A stretch of 64,000 nt of DNA from Punctularia strigosozonata HHB-11173 SS5. Taxonomy: Eukaryota; Basidiomycota; Agaricomycetes; Corticiales; Punctulariaceae. Shown in pieces: positions 32,501 through 43,171 of the stretch (positions are counted from its first letter, which is position 1; the number at the start of each line of letters is the position of its first letter). A program made the position numbers and the translations under genes. Under the pieces are notes generated by a model that worked only from the letters and a program-made list of their open reading frames with translations, was not told the origin of the DNA and made no database searches. The stretch covers positions 310,001 to 374,000 of the forward strand of contig NW_006767438.1 of assembly GCF_000264995.1 (NCBI RefSeq). The letters are read 5' to 3'.

Positions 32501-33849
32501 TTGCGGCGAGTGCTTTGAAAGCTCCGAATGATGGAAGCGATTCCAATCCCGTTCAGCGTGCGGCACCGAGCCCTCTCCTACCCCACCACCATCGTCTCCA
32601 GATTCCCGCACCCAGCCACCATCAGTGGCTGTATTCACATCGCCGTCGTTACATCCCCATCCGGAAATATCCGCTTGTCGATCTTCGTCCTTCGCGCCCG
32701 GATCGTCCCCATCTTCAGCATCTGGAGGCGCGTCCTCCGTGGGTTCCCATCCCTTATTATCCGATTGTACGGAAGCATTGTCCCATCCCGAGGTGGTCTC
32801 GTCGTACTGCCAGCCGCTCGGTGCAAGACTATCCTTCTTTACACGACGGGATGTCGGCGTCTGAGTTTGCGATTCATCCGCACCTCCAGTCCATCCGCCT
32901 GCATCCCAGTTCGAGTCATCCGCAGGTAGGGTCCACCCTGTATCTGAGTCACCGTGTTGCCCGATATCCGCCGACGTTCTTTCCTCGATGTTGGAATGAG
33001 AGGCTGATTGTTGCTCATTTTGGGACCATGCTCCCGAATCCCAATTCGCGCTCGAGCTCCCCGCTAACGGAAACTCTATGGAGTAGACGGAATCTGAGGA
33101 CGAGGCTCCGTAGGCAGCACGATATTGGTAGGGCGGATACATGTTCGGTCCATACCAAGTTCTTGGGTCTTGCTGCCAAGTGAGATCGGAGCGATGTCCT
33201 GTATATGGCTCTTGATTATCCCCAGTACAGCTGGCATCCGGATCGGTATATGCGGGCTTTTCAGTATCGCACCCAACGTCTGCTTCAGCTTCGGAAAACA
33301 AGGAAGCCAACTTCTGCTTCCATTGTCCCTCGAACTGCGCCACCAAATCTTGGTAGCGAGGCCGACTTGGAAGTGCATCATCCGAGATAGCATTGACGGC
33401 GTCTGGTTCATTCTCAACGCGCAAAGGTTCCGAGTCAACGTCAGCGTGTCCTTCCTTCTGGGCAGTCTCATCCGTAGGGTCTGCGTCTGCAGGGGGGTCT
33501 GCCCAACCCGAGTCCCACTGACGACTGGCCTCCTCGAGTTGCTCAGGGTCACCACCTTCGGCACGTGCAGCGAGGGACCCTGGCGAGTGACTATAGAGGC
33601 ATTGACTGCCCCAGGGACATGTCCCCTTGAGGAAAAGGCTGCAAACCTGCGGGTCACTTCCAGTCACATAGGACGTATTGCGATCCCGATACTTCAGAAA
33701 GAGAGTAATCAGATCGCGCCGCTAGGATGCCCGGATATCGTAGAACTCACGTCGATGTATGCGAGTCGAGGTTTAAAGTCGAATGATATACGAAACGAAT
33801 CCCAATCTTCACTTGCGACCCCAGGAAGCGCTTGATCGCCGTGCGACAT
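29520..33849 (-). CDS. CCCH zinc-finger / GW-rich / RBR E3 ubiquitin ligase
   Basis: A multidomain RING-between-RING ubiquitin ligase with RNA-binding features. A true ATG at 33849 gives MSHGDQALPGVASEDWDSF. Phase-matched splicing near 33700-33760 leads to a first CCCH finger (VCSLFLKGTCPWGSQCLYSH, near 33640). A disordered region of about 500 residues (33600-31990) follows, holding about 15 GW dipeptides. After a 50-nt intron comes a second CCCH finger (ICWQWLRGKCDRGYFCEYKH, near 31790). The last exon, from about 31685, has RRM-like sequence (SCVVVLGNLPMIVTLNDVNQ; SIDIQPAPYKDGMVHAIVRF), a KH-like stretch (LFGPSAERRKAADEIVAKI), RING1 (CPACLNEVTSP..CSHSWCKSC), an IBR and the Rcat motif CPGCKTPIERVSGCHHMTC. 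The catalytic Cys (SGCHH) is present. The stop is at 29520. It is paralogous to 39116-42689, which lacks the GW region. The 33667 open frame starts with GTG, so the upstream exon is needed. Confidence 0.85.
31990..33600 (-). other. GW/WG-rich disordered region
   Basis: The encoded segment has about 15 Gly-Trp dipeptides in acidic, Ser/Asp-rich contexts, for example SGWGCND, QGWGCRNG, SGWGNDA, AGWQAGWGWVEAG and GGWVRDD. This composition matches Argonaute-binding GW/WG regions (GW182/TNRC6, plant NRPE1 and SPT5L tails). The function here is inferred. Confidence 0.6.
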
Positions 33850-34313
33850 GCAGCGGCGTACGTATACAGGTTCAAGGGAGATCTTGACTTGGCAAACGCG
33901 ACCGATTTGACGTTTGAAGATAGGGATTGGCTCGTTACAGAGTCAAGGGTGACGGACAGTGCATGATCCTCCACGAGAGTCAGCAACTATGAGATGCAAG
34001 CCTGCGCGACACAGATGAGTCTTGGGGTGGTTGAGATTGTAGGACCAACGAAGTGGTTGCCTTGGAAGGTCTAGCATTGCAGCACGATGATAGAACGCGA
34101 ACTCGTGGAGGTTAGACGTAAACCGAATTCCAAACGTCCCGTGACCCGTGTCTTCGAACTTATTTGATATGATTCACACTTTGCTGTCCCCCGAGCGAAG
34201 TACGGACCGCTCCCAAGAAGGCGAAATACAAGATGGATCCATCCGTAGTATCGTAATGATGCGTCCGTGATAAATGTCGCAAATTTAACATGAAACTCGC
34301 AGCACACCAGCCA
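33850..34313. other. Promoter region of the RBR gene
   Basis: About 460 bp upstream of the ATG at 33849 and downstream of the GH16 stop, both genes on the minus strand. No gene is seen. Confidence 0.45.
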
Positions 34314-35664
34314 TTACCAAACAATCAATCCCAGCAAGATACCCCCAAGACTCCAAGGCCACCAACTCGAGGCGCCGAACGGTCGTGCCAGTCGTATCGA
34401 AGTTTCACCAGCCGACGACGTCCTCCTCGCCTGATCGTTAGGCGTCGGCGTCGGCCCAACGCCGCCCGTGGTGTACGTCCGTATGTGCGGTATCTCGAAG
34501 TAGGCGTCATCGTAGTTGGACCCATCACCGACGACGTTGTCGTTGTAGCATATCCCGGTCGGCCCCGCGTTCGCGCACGTCTCGGCGTACACATCCGGCA
34601 GACCCGCCCAGTTGCCGCAGAGCGTGATGTCTAGCACCAACTTCTGCGCGGTGAAGAACTCGGTGATGTTGCAGCTGCCTTGCATGTCGGGCGATGACGG
34701 CGCGGCCATGTACGACGCGGAGGGCGGTCCCCATGACGAGATGTCGATGTCTGAGGTCGACGTGGAGGAGGTGATGGACGATGGCACGTTCTTCCGAGGC
34801 CAGAACCATATGCTGTGTGATGAATGAGATGAAGTCAGATCAATCGAGAGAACAAAGAAACACACAATATGCCCTGAACATCGAACTGTGTTGCCCAAAC
34901 CCCACCACCAGCGTTGTTGAAGGCATCACCATAACTCCCAGGAGTCTGTTCTGGAAGATGGGAGAGATTAGCCCCATCTCTACGTATCGATTGTAAGGTC
35001 ATCGCCCACCTTCAACAGTACAACCTGCAGCAGTCGAGCAATCGGTCTCCGTCGTCTCGCCAGTCTGATATGCTGGTGTCGACTGCAAACATCCGCTCGT
35101 CGTGTGCAGTGCCATTTGATTGTGGTCCATGCGATTGATGGCCTCAAGGATGTCGATTTCACCGTCGTTCGGCCAGGTTGGACCCATGGTCCAGAACGCC
35201 GGCCAGACCGAGCACCCAAAAGGTAGGTGCACGATGTCGATGATGAACAACGAACCAACGCCATACGTATCTTGGGTCATGATGCGCACCTGAACGACGC
35301 CATCAGCATACAACAAGGCACGAAAAGAAGCAAGACGGCCCACCGAGTTACGTTTGTCGCCCATCGTAACGTTGCTCGTATCATCCACCTTCAGGATTGC
35401 ATTGCCGTTGGCGTTGATGTATGCAAGGTGAGTGGAGTAGGCTTGGTCCCGGTCCAACCACCAGACATCGCCTACATGAACATGTGAGATGAGGAGTTGG
35501 AATATCATTGCAACATACGTACCAAGAGTGAGGTTATCCCAATTTCCGAAGAAGTCCCAACGGTCGAAGAACGACAGGCCCGAATACTCCCGGACGAGAT
35601 TGTAGGCAAGGGCCTGCCTAGCGAGAAGGGGAAACAGAAGTGCAATCGAGCGCATTCTAACCAT
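34314..35664 (-). CDS. GH16 family endo-beta-1,3(4)-glucanase-like protein, GPI-type tail
   Basis: A secreted or surface-anchored glycoside hydrolase family 16 protein, acting on beta-1,3/1,4- or 1,3/1,6-glucan of fungal or plant walls. The ATG at 35664 opens a signal peptide (IALLFPLLARQALA), then REYSGLSFFDRWDFFGNWDN. The catalytic core reads GCSVWPAFWTMGPTWPNDGE followed by IDILEAINRMDHNQMALHTT; GEIDILE carries the nucleophile and acid/base Glu (near 35145). Downstream exons give SYGDAFNNAGGGVWATQFD, SIWFWPRKNVPSSI, ITLCGNWAG and CYNDNVVGDGSNYDDAYFEI. The C-terminus is Ser/Thr-rich and ends in a hydrophobic stretch (WPWSLGGILLGLIVW), typical of GPI anchor signals. Stop at 34314. Introns fall near 35520-35470, 35010-34940 and 34860-34810. 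Confidence 0.87.
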
Positions 35665-36589
35665 TAGGAGCAAATTTGATAAGTGTGATATTTTTCGATC
35701 GTGGAAGTCGTGCTCGGTCGTGATGAGCAGGTATGAGCACCGGAGGCGACGTCAATGGTCGACGGTGGACGCCTGAACGGAAAGACGACGCGGACGGGTA
35801 AAGCGGCGAGACGACGCCGGTGGGTGGGGCAAGTTAAGAGAAGAAGGCAAGAAGGCGGCTCGACTGGGGTGTGGCGCCGACGTCAGAACCGTGCGGCCAT
35901 ATGTACCGTCTGCAGGTGGGGCTGTGATTGGCGTTGGCTCTCGAATGAATCCGTGGTACGTGAGGATAACAGCGGGGATGGGCCAAGCAATGAGATCCCG
36001 AGTGCCAGACGGGAACGCTCTATTCTTGCGCAGCGGATGGCACGAGGCAGGACGTCCAAGATCTAGATCCGAGGCTACGTCGAAGTAACGACGTATATAC
36101 GATCTATGGTACGACATGAGATGCTGCGTGATCAATGGAAGAGGTCGAGTATGGCGCACCGTAATGGACCAGAGCCCTCGGCGGTTCACAAGCGAGCCAA
36201 TCTTGCTGCCGTTCTAGAGCCTGGACTGCCGCATTCAGCCAGGCAGGGAAGCAGATGAACCGTCTGTATGCTCACAAGCAAATGCTGTCCGCAAGTCGAT
36301 ACCGATGTGCCGGTGATGAACGGAGGCGCTGCTTGACTCGTTTGGGCCCGTTGCCGTTGAAGCCAACGTTCCGCAGAACGTCAACCGCCGAGTCCGATGG
36401 GAAGTAAATGGAAAGGTTGCGGCATGTTCGGAAGATTTCGAGGGAGCACACGAGGCTGGTGGTGCCAGATTCAACCTCCGGCACCGGCGATGGCAACTTG
36501 AAGGGCAAAGGGCACTCTCATTGATAATCACATGACATCTGCGCTGTTACTTTCAATGAAATAGGATGAATCTGATTTGGGACATTGCG
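35665..36589. promoter_or_regulatory. Divergent intergenic region, GH16 / SHB17-like
   Basis: About 925 bp between divergent start codons. Open frames at 35752-36189 and 36235-36531 (minus) lack domains and I do not accept them as genes. Confidence 0.4.
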
Positions 36590-37578
36590 ATGAGTACGCC
36601 GTTCGCGATGGCGCCGAAGTTTCCGAAAGTGTATCTAGTCCGTCATGGAGAGACGGAATGGTAAGCGCAGCACGGCGTCAATAAGTGGAGGCGCGCTGCT
36701 GATGACCAATTCACCAGGACAATCAATGGTCCGTCGTGAATAATATCTCGATATCCTGAAAACCTCTAACAGATGCGGAACATACTGCAGGACGTCATGT
36801 ACGATACTCTCACCTTCCTGATTTACGTGACCCAACGAAGCACGCTCGCAGACTGGCACAACGGACATCCCTCTCACGGCGAGGGGTGAGGCAACCATGC
36901 TTCATCTGGGGGAGAAGGTCGCAGGACCAGGCAGTGAGCCCAAGCCTGTCGATCAGCAGCATTCGTAGGAACTCATGACATGCAAGAACTGATCGATCCA
37001 TCGTTGCTCGCCTCCATCCATGTCTCACCTCGCATCCGCGCACAGAAGACCTTCACGTTGCTGTTCTCCAGGCTCCCAGAGGAATCTCGGCCCGCACTCT
37101 CCATCGATGAGCGCGTTCGTGAATGGACGTATGGCGATTACGAAGGCGGCCTCGTGAACGAGATCGCGGCGCGGCAGAAGGAGAAGGGCCTGAAGAGCGG
37201 CGAGAGAGGTTGGGACATCTGGGTGGACGGATGTGAAGGAGGAGAAAGCGCTGAGGAGATGTGCGCGCGGGTTGACGAAGTGGTGAAGGAGGTGAAGAGG
37301 ATTCACCGGGAGTGGTACGAAGACCCAGCAAGAAAAGACGGAGAAAGGGGAGGCGATGTCTTGATCGTTAGCCACGGGTACGTCACACAGTCCGGATGTA
37401 GGATTTCTGTTGATGGGCTCGCAGGCATTTCTCTCGATGCTTCTTGGCGCGCTGGCTTGAACTACCATTACCCGACGGAAAGAAGTTTGTGCTTGACCCT
37501 GGAGGAGTTTGTGTTGGGCAGTACTACCACTCGCTGGACCACAGCGCTGTTGGAGCCATCAATCTCGGCGTTCTGTGA
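36590..37578 (+). CDS. Histidine phosphatase, sedoheptulose-1,7-bisphosphatase (SHB17) type
   Basis: A phosphoglycerate-mutase-superfamily phosphatase. The closest family I recognise is yeast SHB17, which hydrolyses sedoheptulose 1,7-bisphosphate in riboneogenesis. The ATG at 36590 gives KVYLVRHGETEW with the RHG catalytic signature. An 11-nt exon (36718-36728, TIN) and a 26-nt exon (36773-36798, DAEHTAGRH) follow. Exon 36852 onward gives TGTTDIPLTARGEATMLHLG, then LLASIHVSPRIRAQKTFTLL, VREWTYGDYEGG (catalytic Glu region) and GGDVLIVSHGHFSRCFLARW (second catalytic His) across the last intron. It ends LDHSAVGAINLGVL-stop at 37578. All phases agree, and length is about 260 residues, as expected. 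Confidence 0.86.
36718..36728 (+). other. 11-nt micro-exon of the SHB17-like gene
   Basis: GACAATCAATG, bounded by AG and GT, completes the Trp codon of RHGETEW and adds TIN before the 26-nt exon at 36773-36798. Confidence 0.75.
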
Positions 37579-37814
37579 AGCCCTATAAGATGTCAGCGTA
37601 GATGAACACAGACGACCATCGAAGGCGTGACCACAGCTTGCGTTCTGCTCGATGCAGACAGGCACAAAGCGAGAGAAAAAGGGCAAATTCGTTCAGTCTA
37701 TTGATGCTAGTGCACACGCATGCGTCCTGACGTCCAGCGTACGTCCAAGGTGTTCGCCACAGAGTGCCGGCGGGATAAGTGTCGAGCCAACGCTCCCAAT
37801 GACCAATGAGGAGA

Positions 37815-38322
37815 TCAATGCTTTCCACCCGCCTCCTTCTCCGCGTCCGCGATGAATTTCTTGATACTGTCAACCCTTCTCTCGTCAGCTTTTCCACCTG
37901 TGGTAGTTTCAGACGAAACACGTACAACTGCTCCTCCTCACTACATTGAAAATACGCGCATAGCCAGACGTGAGCATACGCCGAGGCGCATGCGGTAAAT
38001 TAGACGCACCTGGAGCTGGCGTTGAACTTAACGGCCTCCTTCGCCTGCTCGACGGTGGTGGGCTTGGTGGCCTCCTTCTTTCCGCCGCTCGCGCCGTACG
38101 CAATGGCTGCCGTGGTCAGCATCGTGCCGAGCGCGAGGTACTCGTTCTTGATGGCGCGACCGAAGATAACGCTAAAGTACGTTTACAGAGGTGCATTCCG
38201 GTTGCGGTCGGGAAAGGTTGGGGACAGAGCAGCACCAAAGCAAAGCACAGCATCAAAAAGCAAGATATACGAATATTAGTACCAATCTTCGGAGGCGCAG
38301 CAAGAAACACGCACTAGGACAT
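37815..38322 (-). CDS. ATP19: Mitochondrial F1Fo ATP synthase subunit k (Atp19-like)
   Basis: A small (about 78 residues) inner-membrane protein associated with ATP synthase dimers. Exon 1 is only eight bases (ATGTCCTA, 38315-38322). Exon 2 begins near 38172 and gives the conserved VIFGRAIKNEYLALGT, a single TM (MLTTAAIAYGASG), then KPTTVEQAKEAVKFNASS. A 15-nt exon (37926-37940) supplies EEEQ. The last exon gives IKKFIADAEKEAGGKH and stops at 37815. The order (hydrophobic start, GG loop, NASSxEEEQFI tail) matches fungal subunit k. It is too fragmented to appear as an open frame. Identity rests on the short conserved blocks; another small ATP synthase subunit is the main alternative. Confidence 0.68.
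37926..37940 (-). other. 15-nt micro-exon of the subunit k gene
   Basis: TGAGGAGGAGCAGTT, between TAG and GTACGT on the minus strand, restores NASSSEEEQFIKKF in phase. Confidence 0.7.
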
Positions 38323-39115
38323 GGTCGTGGAGGTTGGGCAGACTGAGCGGAAAACGTTGCGCCGGTGACGGACTGGGCGCTTCGGGACTCTCCGGAGCTC
38401 ATAAGGTTAAGCGCCCGCGGTACGTACATAACCGCACCCTTCCGTTTCTTCGACTGAAGACGCACTCAACTGCCATCAATCTGGATGCACAATGGGTGTT
38501 ATAGACACCGATATTCTCCAACCCACACCCCAAACACACGTAGAGCTGAGTTATGCTTGGCCCTCGTACAAATTTACGGAACAATCACACCCTTCCGATC
38601 TTTTCAAAATCAGGTCCTCAGGTATGTCATAGCATCACCCGCATCTTGCTCTTATCCTGCCAGACCGAGAAGTTCATTGCAGACGTGTAATCATTCTCAC
38701 AAACGGGACACATTTACAAACGTAACGTATGGACCTGTCGAAAACTCCGTCACCTATCTGTGCGAATCGCCTTGCGCCCCATGCATTGGTGCCATCCTCG
38801 TTCGCATAGCCAAAGATATTGCGAGAACAGACTGAAACCTGATTGTACAACTTGTACGAGGATAAACCTGCCTTTCTCGGATCCATTTTGCAACTGGTTT
38901 ACCTCGTGATCCAATAACACGTGGCTATCCTCCAACTCCGGCTCCGGCGTCACGCCGATGGCAGACGGCGCTTATGACATAGCACGCCCTTGACCTCGGT
39001 CCTCCGCCATGCACTAGGACCGTTGAGTCTACCACCGGTTCAAACGTTCATGCCACAAGCAAGACCTTGTGCTTGATCTCCCATACTACTCAAAAGATCT
39101 CTTCTCTCATCGACG
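38323..39115. promoter_or_regulatory. Divergent intergenic region, ATP19 / second RBR gene
   Basis: About 790 bp between divergent genes. Short frames only; no gene is supported. Confidence 0.4.
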
Positions 39116-42100
39116 ATGGTACGGGCGAATACAGCTCGACGTGGGAACGTTAAGGGCAGCGACGATACGGGCACTTCCGGAGACAAATTCAGGCAGAAGT
39201 CAGCGAATAGCCGAAAAAGCGAGCCCCCGGAAGTAAAGGTAGACACGAGGAAACATCATTAGGATGTGTCTCATATATGCGCAATAGACGCCCCGGTCAG
39301 CAGAAATATGCCGGAAGTTTCTCGCAGGACGATGCAGGGGACAACATCGCTGTCGCAGGATCCACCTAGCAAGCGAGGAGTGTCAAGAGGATGATCTTTG
39401 TGCTCCTTGTGAACTCCCGTCGCATCCACAGAGCTCCGTCATACTGGACGTCCCGACTGTGGATGGAGATACGGGAGTTAAACAAGGCAGCACAAAACGC
39501 CACCCGCGCAAAAAACGTACGAGACGAAACTCGCCGCCGTTAGCTTCGATTCCTCAGGTACACGTGGTACCCACCAGTTCTGGATCTTCCTCGCTCTCAA
39601 GCTCGTCGAGCGATTCCGACAGATCCGCGTCACCCGATCCGTTCCCTCCCACACCAACTACAAGCACTGACTCCACTTGGGCATACCTTGGCTGGCAAGA
39701 TGAATTCAGCGAAGATGACCAGCAAGATGAACCACAATTTCCACTGCTCACCAGCCATCAACGTTTTTGTCCAGACCATGACCCATCCGATTGCGCTTCA
39801 GCGGGGGGCTTCGGAACCGACATCATCCCCATGCCCGCGTCAGATTCCGAGTTTGTGGTACGAATTCCTTACCAGAATAGTCTCAGCTCACCGGTTGCTT
39901 CGGTTCCGCCGATCGAATCCGGGGTATGAGTCAAATGAACTTTTTCACTGAAACGAAGCGATGACGCGTTCCCACTGTAGCGATCAACTCCTCCGAGGAT
40001 GGCAGCAGCTCAGACCGCGCCAAGGCGTTTTGGTACCAAACCCAAAGAAATATGCCGGGATTATGCTCGTGGGAGGTGCTGGAGAGGTGCAGAATGCTGC
40101 TACTGGCACGACGATGAGCAGCCTGTGGAAAATGTGTGTATACCACTCGGCCATTCTTGATTTTTCGTCGTCTTATTTTGCCTGCAAAATCAGGTCAGCA
40201 ACACTTCCCCGGCTGTAGAGATTCTCAGCGACAAACGGTTCCAACCGCTGAAATTCTCGAATGAATTCAGCGACAGTAACAATCACCCTCGCAGCGGAGA
40301 CGCCGGTTTGGAACGCGACGACAATCCTGAAGACGCGTTGGATTTCACCCCCGAGCAGCTGCCGCGCAGTGTTTGCTGGGCTTGGCTCCGTGGCGGCTGC
40401 TCTCGCGGCGATGCGTGCAAATATCCCCATGGAAATTATAGACAGCCCGCCGCTACCCCTCAGGACAGGCCCATGTCATGTCAGCATGACTTTGGGGAGA
40501 CAAGCAAGCCGACATTTCGGGGTTCAATCGATGCCAACAGCAACGAGCGAGAACTCGCGCTGCGGCCGCACAAACGCTGTGCGTCACTCACCATCACTCA
40601 ATTCGGCGCGCGGGTGACGTACGGGGATGGTCTTGCTGTGAATCGTGTCCAAATCGAACACGAGAGTTGCACTCGTGTTGTTCTGAGCAATATTCCTACT
40701 TCCATATCGAGGACGGATTTCTTCGCTGCTGTCAAGCTTTTCGGTCACGTTCTTGATGTTGATTTCAAGGACGATCTCTCGATGAAGCGCGACAGTATGC
40801 TCGCATACGTGGCGTACACCCATCATGCCCGTGCCGTTCAGGCTATGTCGGCTCTGGATGGTTCCGCAATGTTTGGACGCGTACTTTCTGCACAGATACC
40901 CTCGGGAGTTTCCATTGGCCAGGGACTCATTCACGACTCCACGGTTGTGTTGAGTTGGGACGCACCAAAGCTCATTGGTTATGCAGGCTACGCAACACAG
41001 GAAGAGGCGGATAACATCATCGTAGCGACCAACGATCAGGAACTCGACGGGAGGATCATGAAGTCGTATATCCACACCGGGTTGCCGTCCTTGGGGGTTT
41101 GCACCGTGCGCCTCGAGAACATCCCTCGTCAATCGGTGATGACGAAGCGGAAGTTCATCGGCAAGACAGAAGGATTCATGATTGAAAAACCGAAATATGC
41201 CCTTCATGTTGCTGTACGAGAGGTCCGTGCATTCGTGGAGCGAAGTATCCCGCAAGCGGATCTACTGGCTTTCGACATGGACATGAGTCCAGATCGCCAC
41301 GGCATCGTTCGTGCAACTATCACCTGCTCTTCAGCGGCGGCCGCGCACAGTCTGGCTGATATCATGAGCGGTCGAAAATTCAAGTCTCTCGGCAATGTCT
41401 CCATAATCTCCCATCATATGCACTCCGTGTCGTTCCGAATACCAAAAGCCACATATAACATTCTTTACGACGACCTTTGCTCCCTGGAATCCGACTTGGT
41501 GGGCGCCGGTGGGAATGTACGGGTGCTTAATCAAGAAGGTGAAGCCCCGGAGACTACCATTGAACTCATCGCGCCAGGCCTGCCCATTTTCCGTGTATAC
41601 AGATCGCGCGTAGAACAGCTCCTACGCGGAGAGGTTGTTCACAAGGACGGGGCAACCGTATGGGACGACTTCTTTCTATATCCCACCTGCCACCGTTTTC
41701 TGGGCTTTCTTCGCCATCAGCAACCGTCGGTGCTCTTGCAGCGTGATAAGCACCACAGGTTGATCAAGCTCTTTGGACCCTCTGCCGGCAGAAAAGTCAT
41801 TGCGGACTACATCATCGCAAAGGTCGAGCACCTACAAGGACAGTCGCGCCATACGTTCCCCCTTTCCGGGCGTTTAATTGGTTTGTTCTTCTCATCGGAT
41901 CTGCGGAGACTGCAGCATGCCCTCGGTCAAGAGAACGTCAACCTGGATAGGGTCCGGAAAGTGCTTCATGTCCGCGGGGGCAGCACGGCATATGGCCTTG
42001 CTCGCGATATCATAGATCACGCGGAGCGTCGGTACCCGCTGCGGATGCGCACGGAGAAAACCAGCTGCTCCGTATGCTTCGGCCCGACCGAAAATGCTGT

Positions 42101-42689
42101 CGTCCTCGCCTGCGGCCACCGATACTGTCGATCGTGCGTCCACGGCTACCTCACTTCGGCATCCGTTCAGTCGTGGCCCTTGACCTGCTTGGGGGATGAC
42201 GCGAAGTGCCAGCGGGAAATCCCACTTCGCCTCATGCAGCAGCTCCTCAACCCGCGCGAGTTCGAGGATGCCACCCGGCGCTCATTCCTCGCCTACATCC
42301 GTTCGCACCCCGACGAACTTCAGTTCTGCCCGACCCCAGACTGCCCGGAGGTGTACCGCCCCGGGCCGAAGAACACGACGCGCCAGTGTCCGACCTGCTT
42401 GAACCGGATATGCACGTACTGCCGCACCGAGTGCCACGACAACATGCGCTGCGAAGAGCGCGCGCAGCATCAGGAGCCGCTTTTCAAAGAGTGGGTTGCG
42501 GCGCACGACGTCAAGCCCTGCCCCCGCTGCAGCGCACATATCGAGCGCGTCGCGGGCTGCAACCATATAACGTGTGCCGCGTGCAGAACCCATATCTGCT
42601 GGGTCTGCCTGAAAACGTTCCCAGACGATCGTGAGATCTACGGACACATGCGAGAAGCTCATGGCGGTATTGGGTTGGAGGAGATGTAA
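39116..42689 (+). CDS. CCCH zinc-finger / RBR E3 ubiquitin ligase, paralogue without GW repeats
   Basis: Paralogue of 29520-33849. The 5' end is uncertain: an ATG at 39116 opens a plausible exon (MVRANTARRGNVKGSDDTG), while coding is firm from about 39363. A basic/Ser-rich N-terminus (HPRKKRTRRNS) holds a single GW. Introns at about 39924-39958 and 40135-40193 lead through a first CCCH finger (ICRDYARGRCWRGAECCYWH, near 40055) to a second (VCWAWLRGGCSRGDACKYPH, near 40375). The last exon, to 42689, has RRM-like segments (CTRVVLSNIPTSISRTDFF), the LFGPSAGRK KH-like stretch, RING1 (CSVCFGPTENAVVLACGHRY, then CRSC), an IBR (FCPTPDCPEVYRP) and the Rcat motif CPRCSAHIERVAGCNHITC, keeping the catalytic Cys. 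The GTG-started frame at 39459 is not the true start. Confidence 0.83.
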
Positions 42690-43171
42690 GATGTGTCTGC
42701 GATCGCGTGTAAGATATCGGGAAGGCGGGGCTTCCAGGGACTCTGTATTTCGGGAAAACAGCTATATGTTATCAGTATGTGCATTAGTTCTGTTATGTCG
42801 CCCTATAGACGAGCCATACTATGTTGTGCTACCTCTTGTACGCCCTTTCAGTATATTGTACATTGATGCCATCCCTCGAGCCGAAAAGATTAGCACGAGC
42901 ATGTATTCAATCGACAATACCGGTAGCTACACAACTGTGAGTCAATAACACAATCAGAAAACTCGAGGAACCACAAATCAAGAACCACGTGGTAGAATAT
43001 GAGCCAACGAACAAATCTCCGCCGATCCAACACCCAAAAAATATATAAGAGTGCGTTGCGGATATCGGCATCATGGGGTATCATCATCGTCTCTCTCTTC
43101 CAATCGCTTCACGGGCAATATGTCACGAACTAAACAAGGGCGTTCAGCATGCATGCGGACTCGCGGGAGCG
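42690..43171. other. Intergenic between convergent genes
   Basis: About 480 bp, AT-richer than the flanks, between the 3' ends of the second RBR gene and the following minus-strand gene. No gene is seen. Confidence 0.45.
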
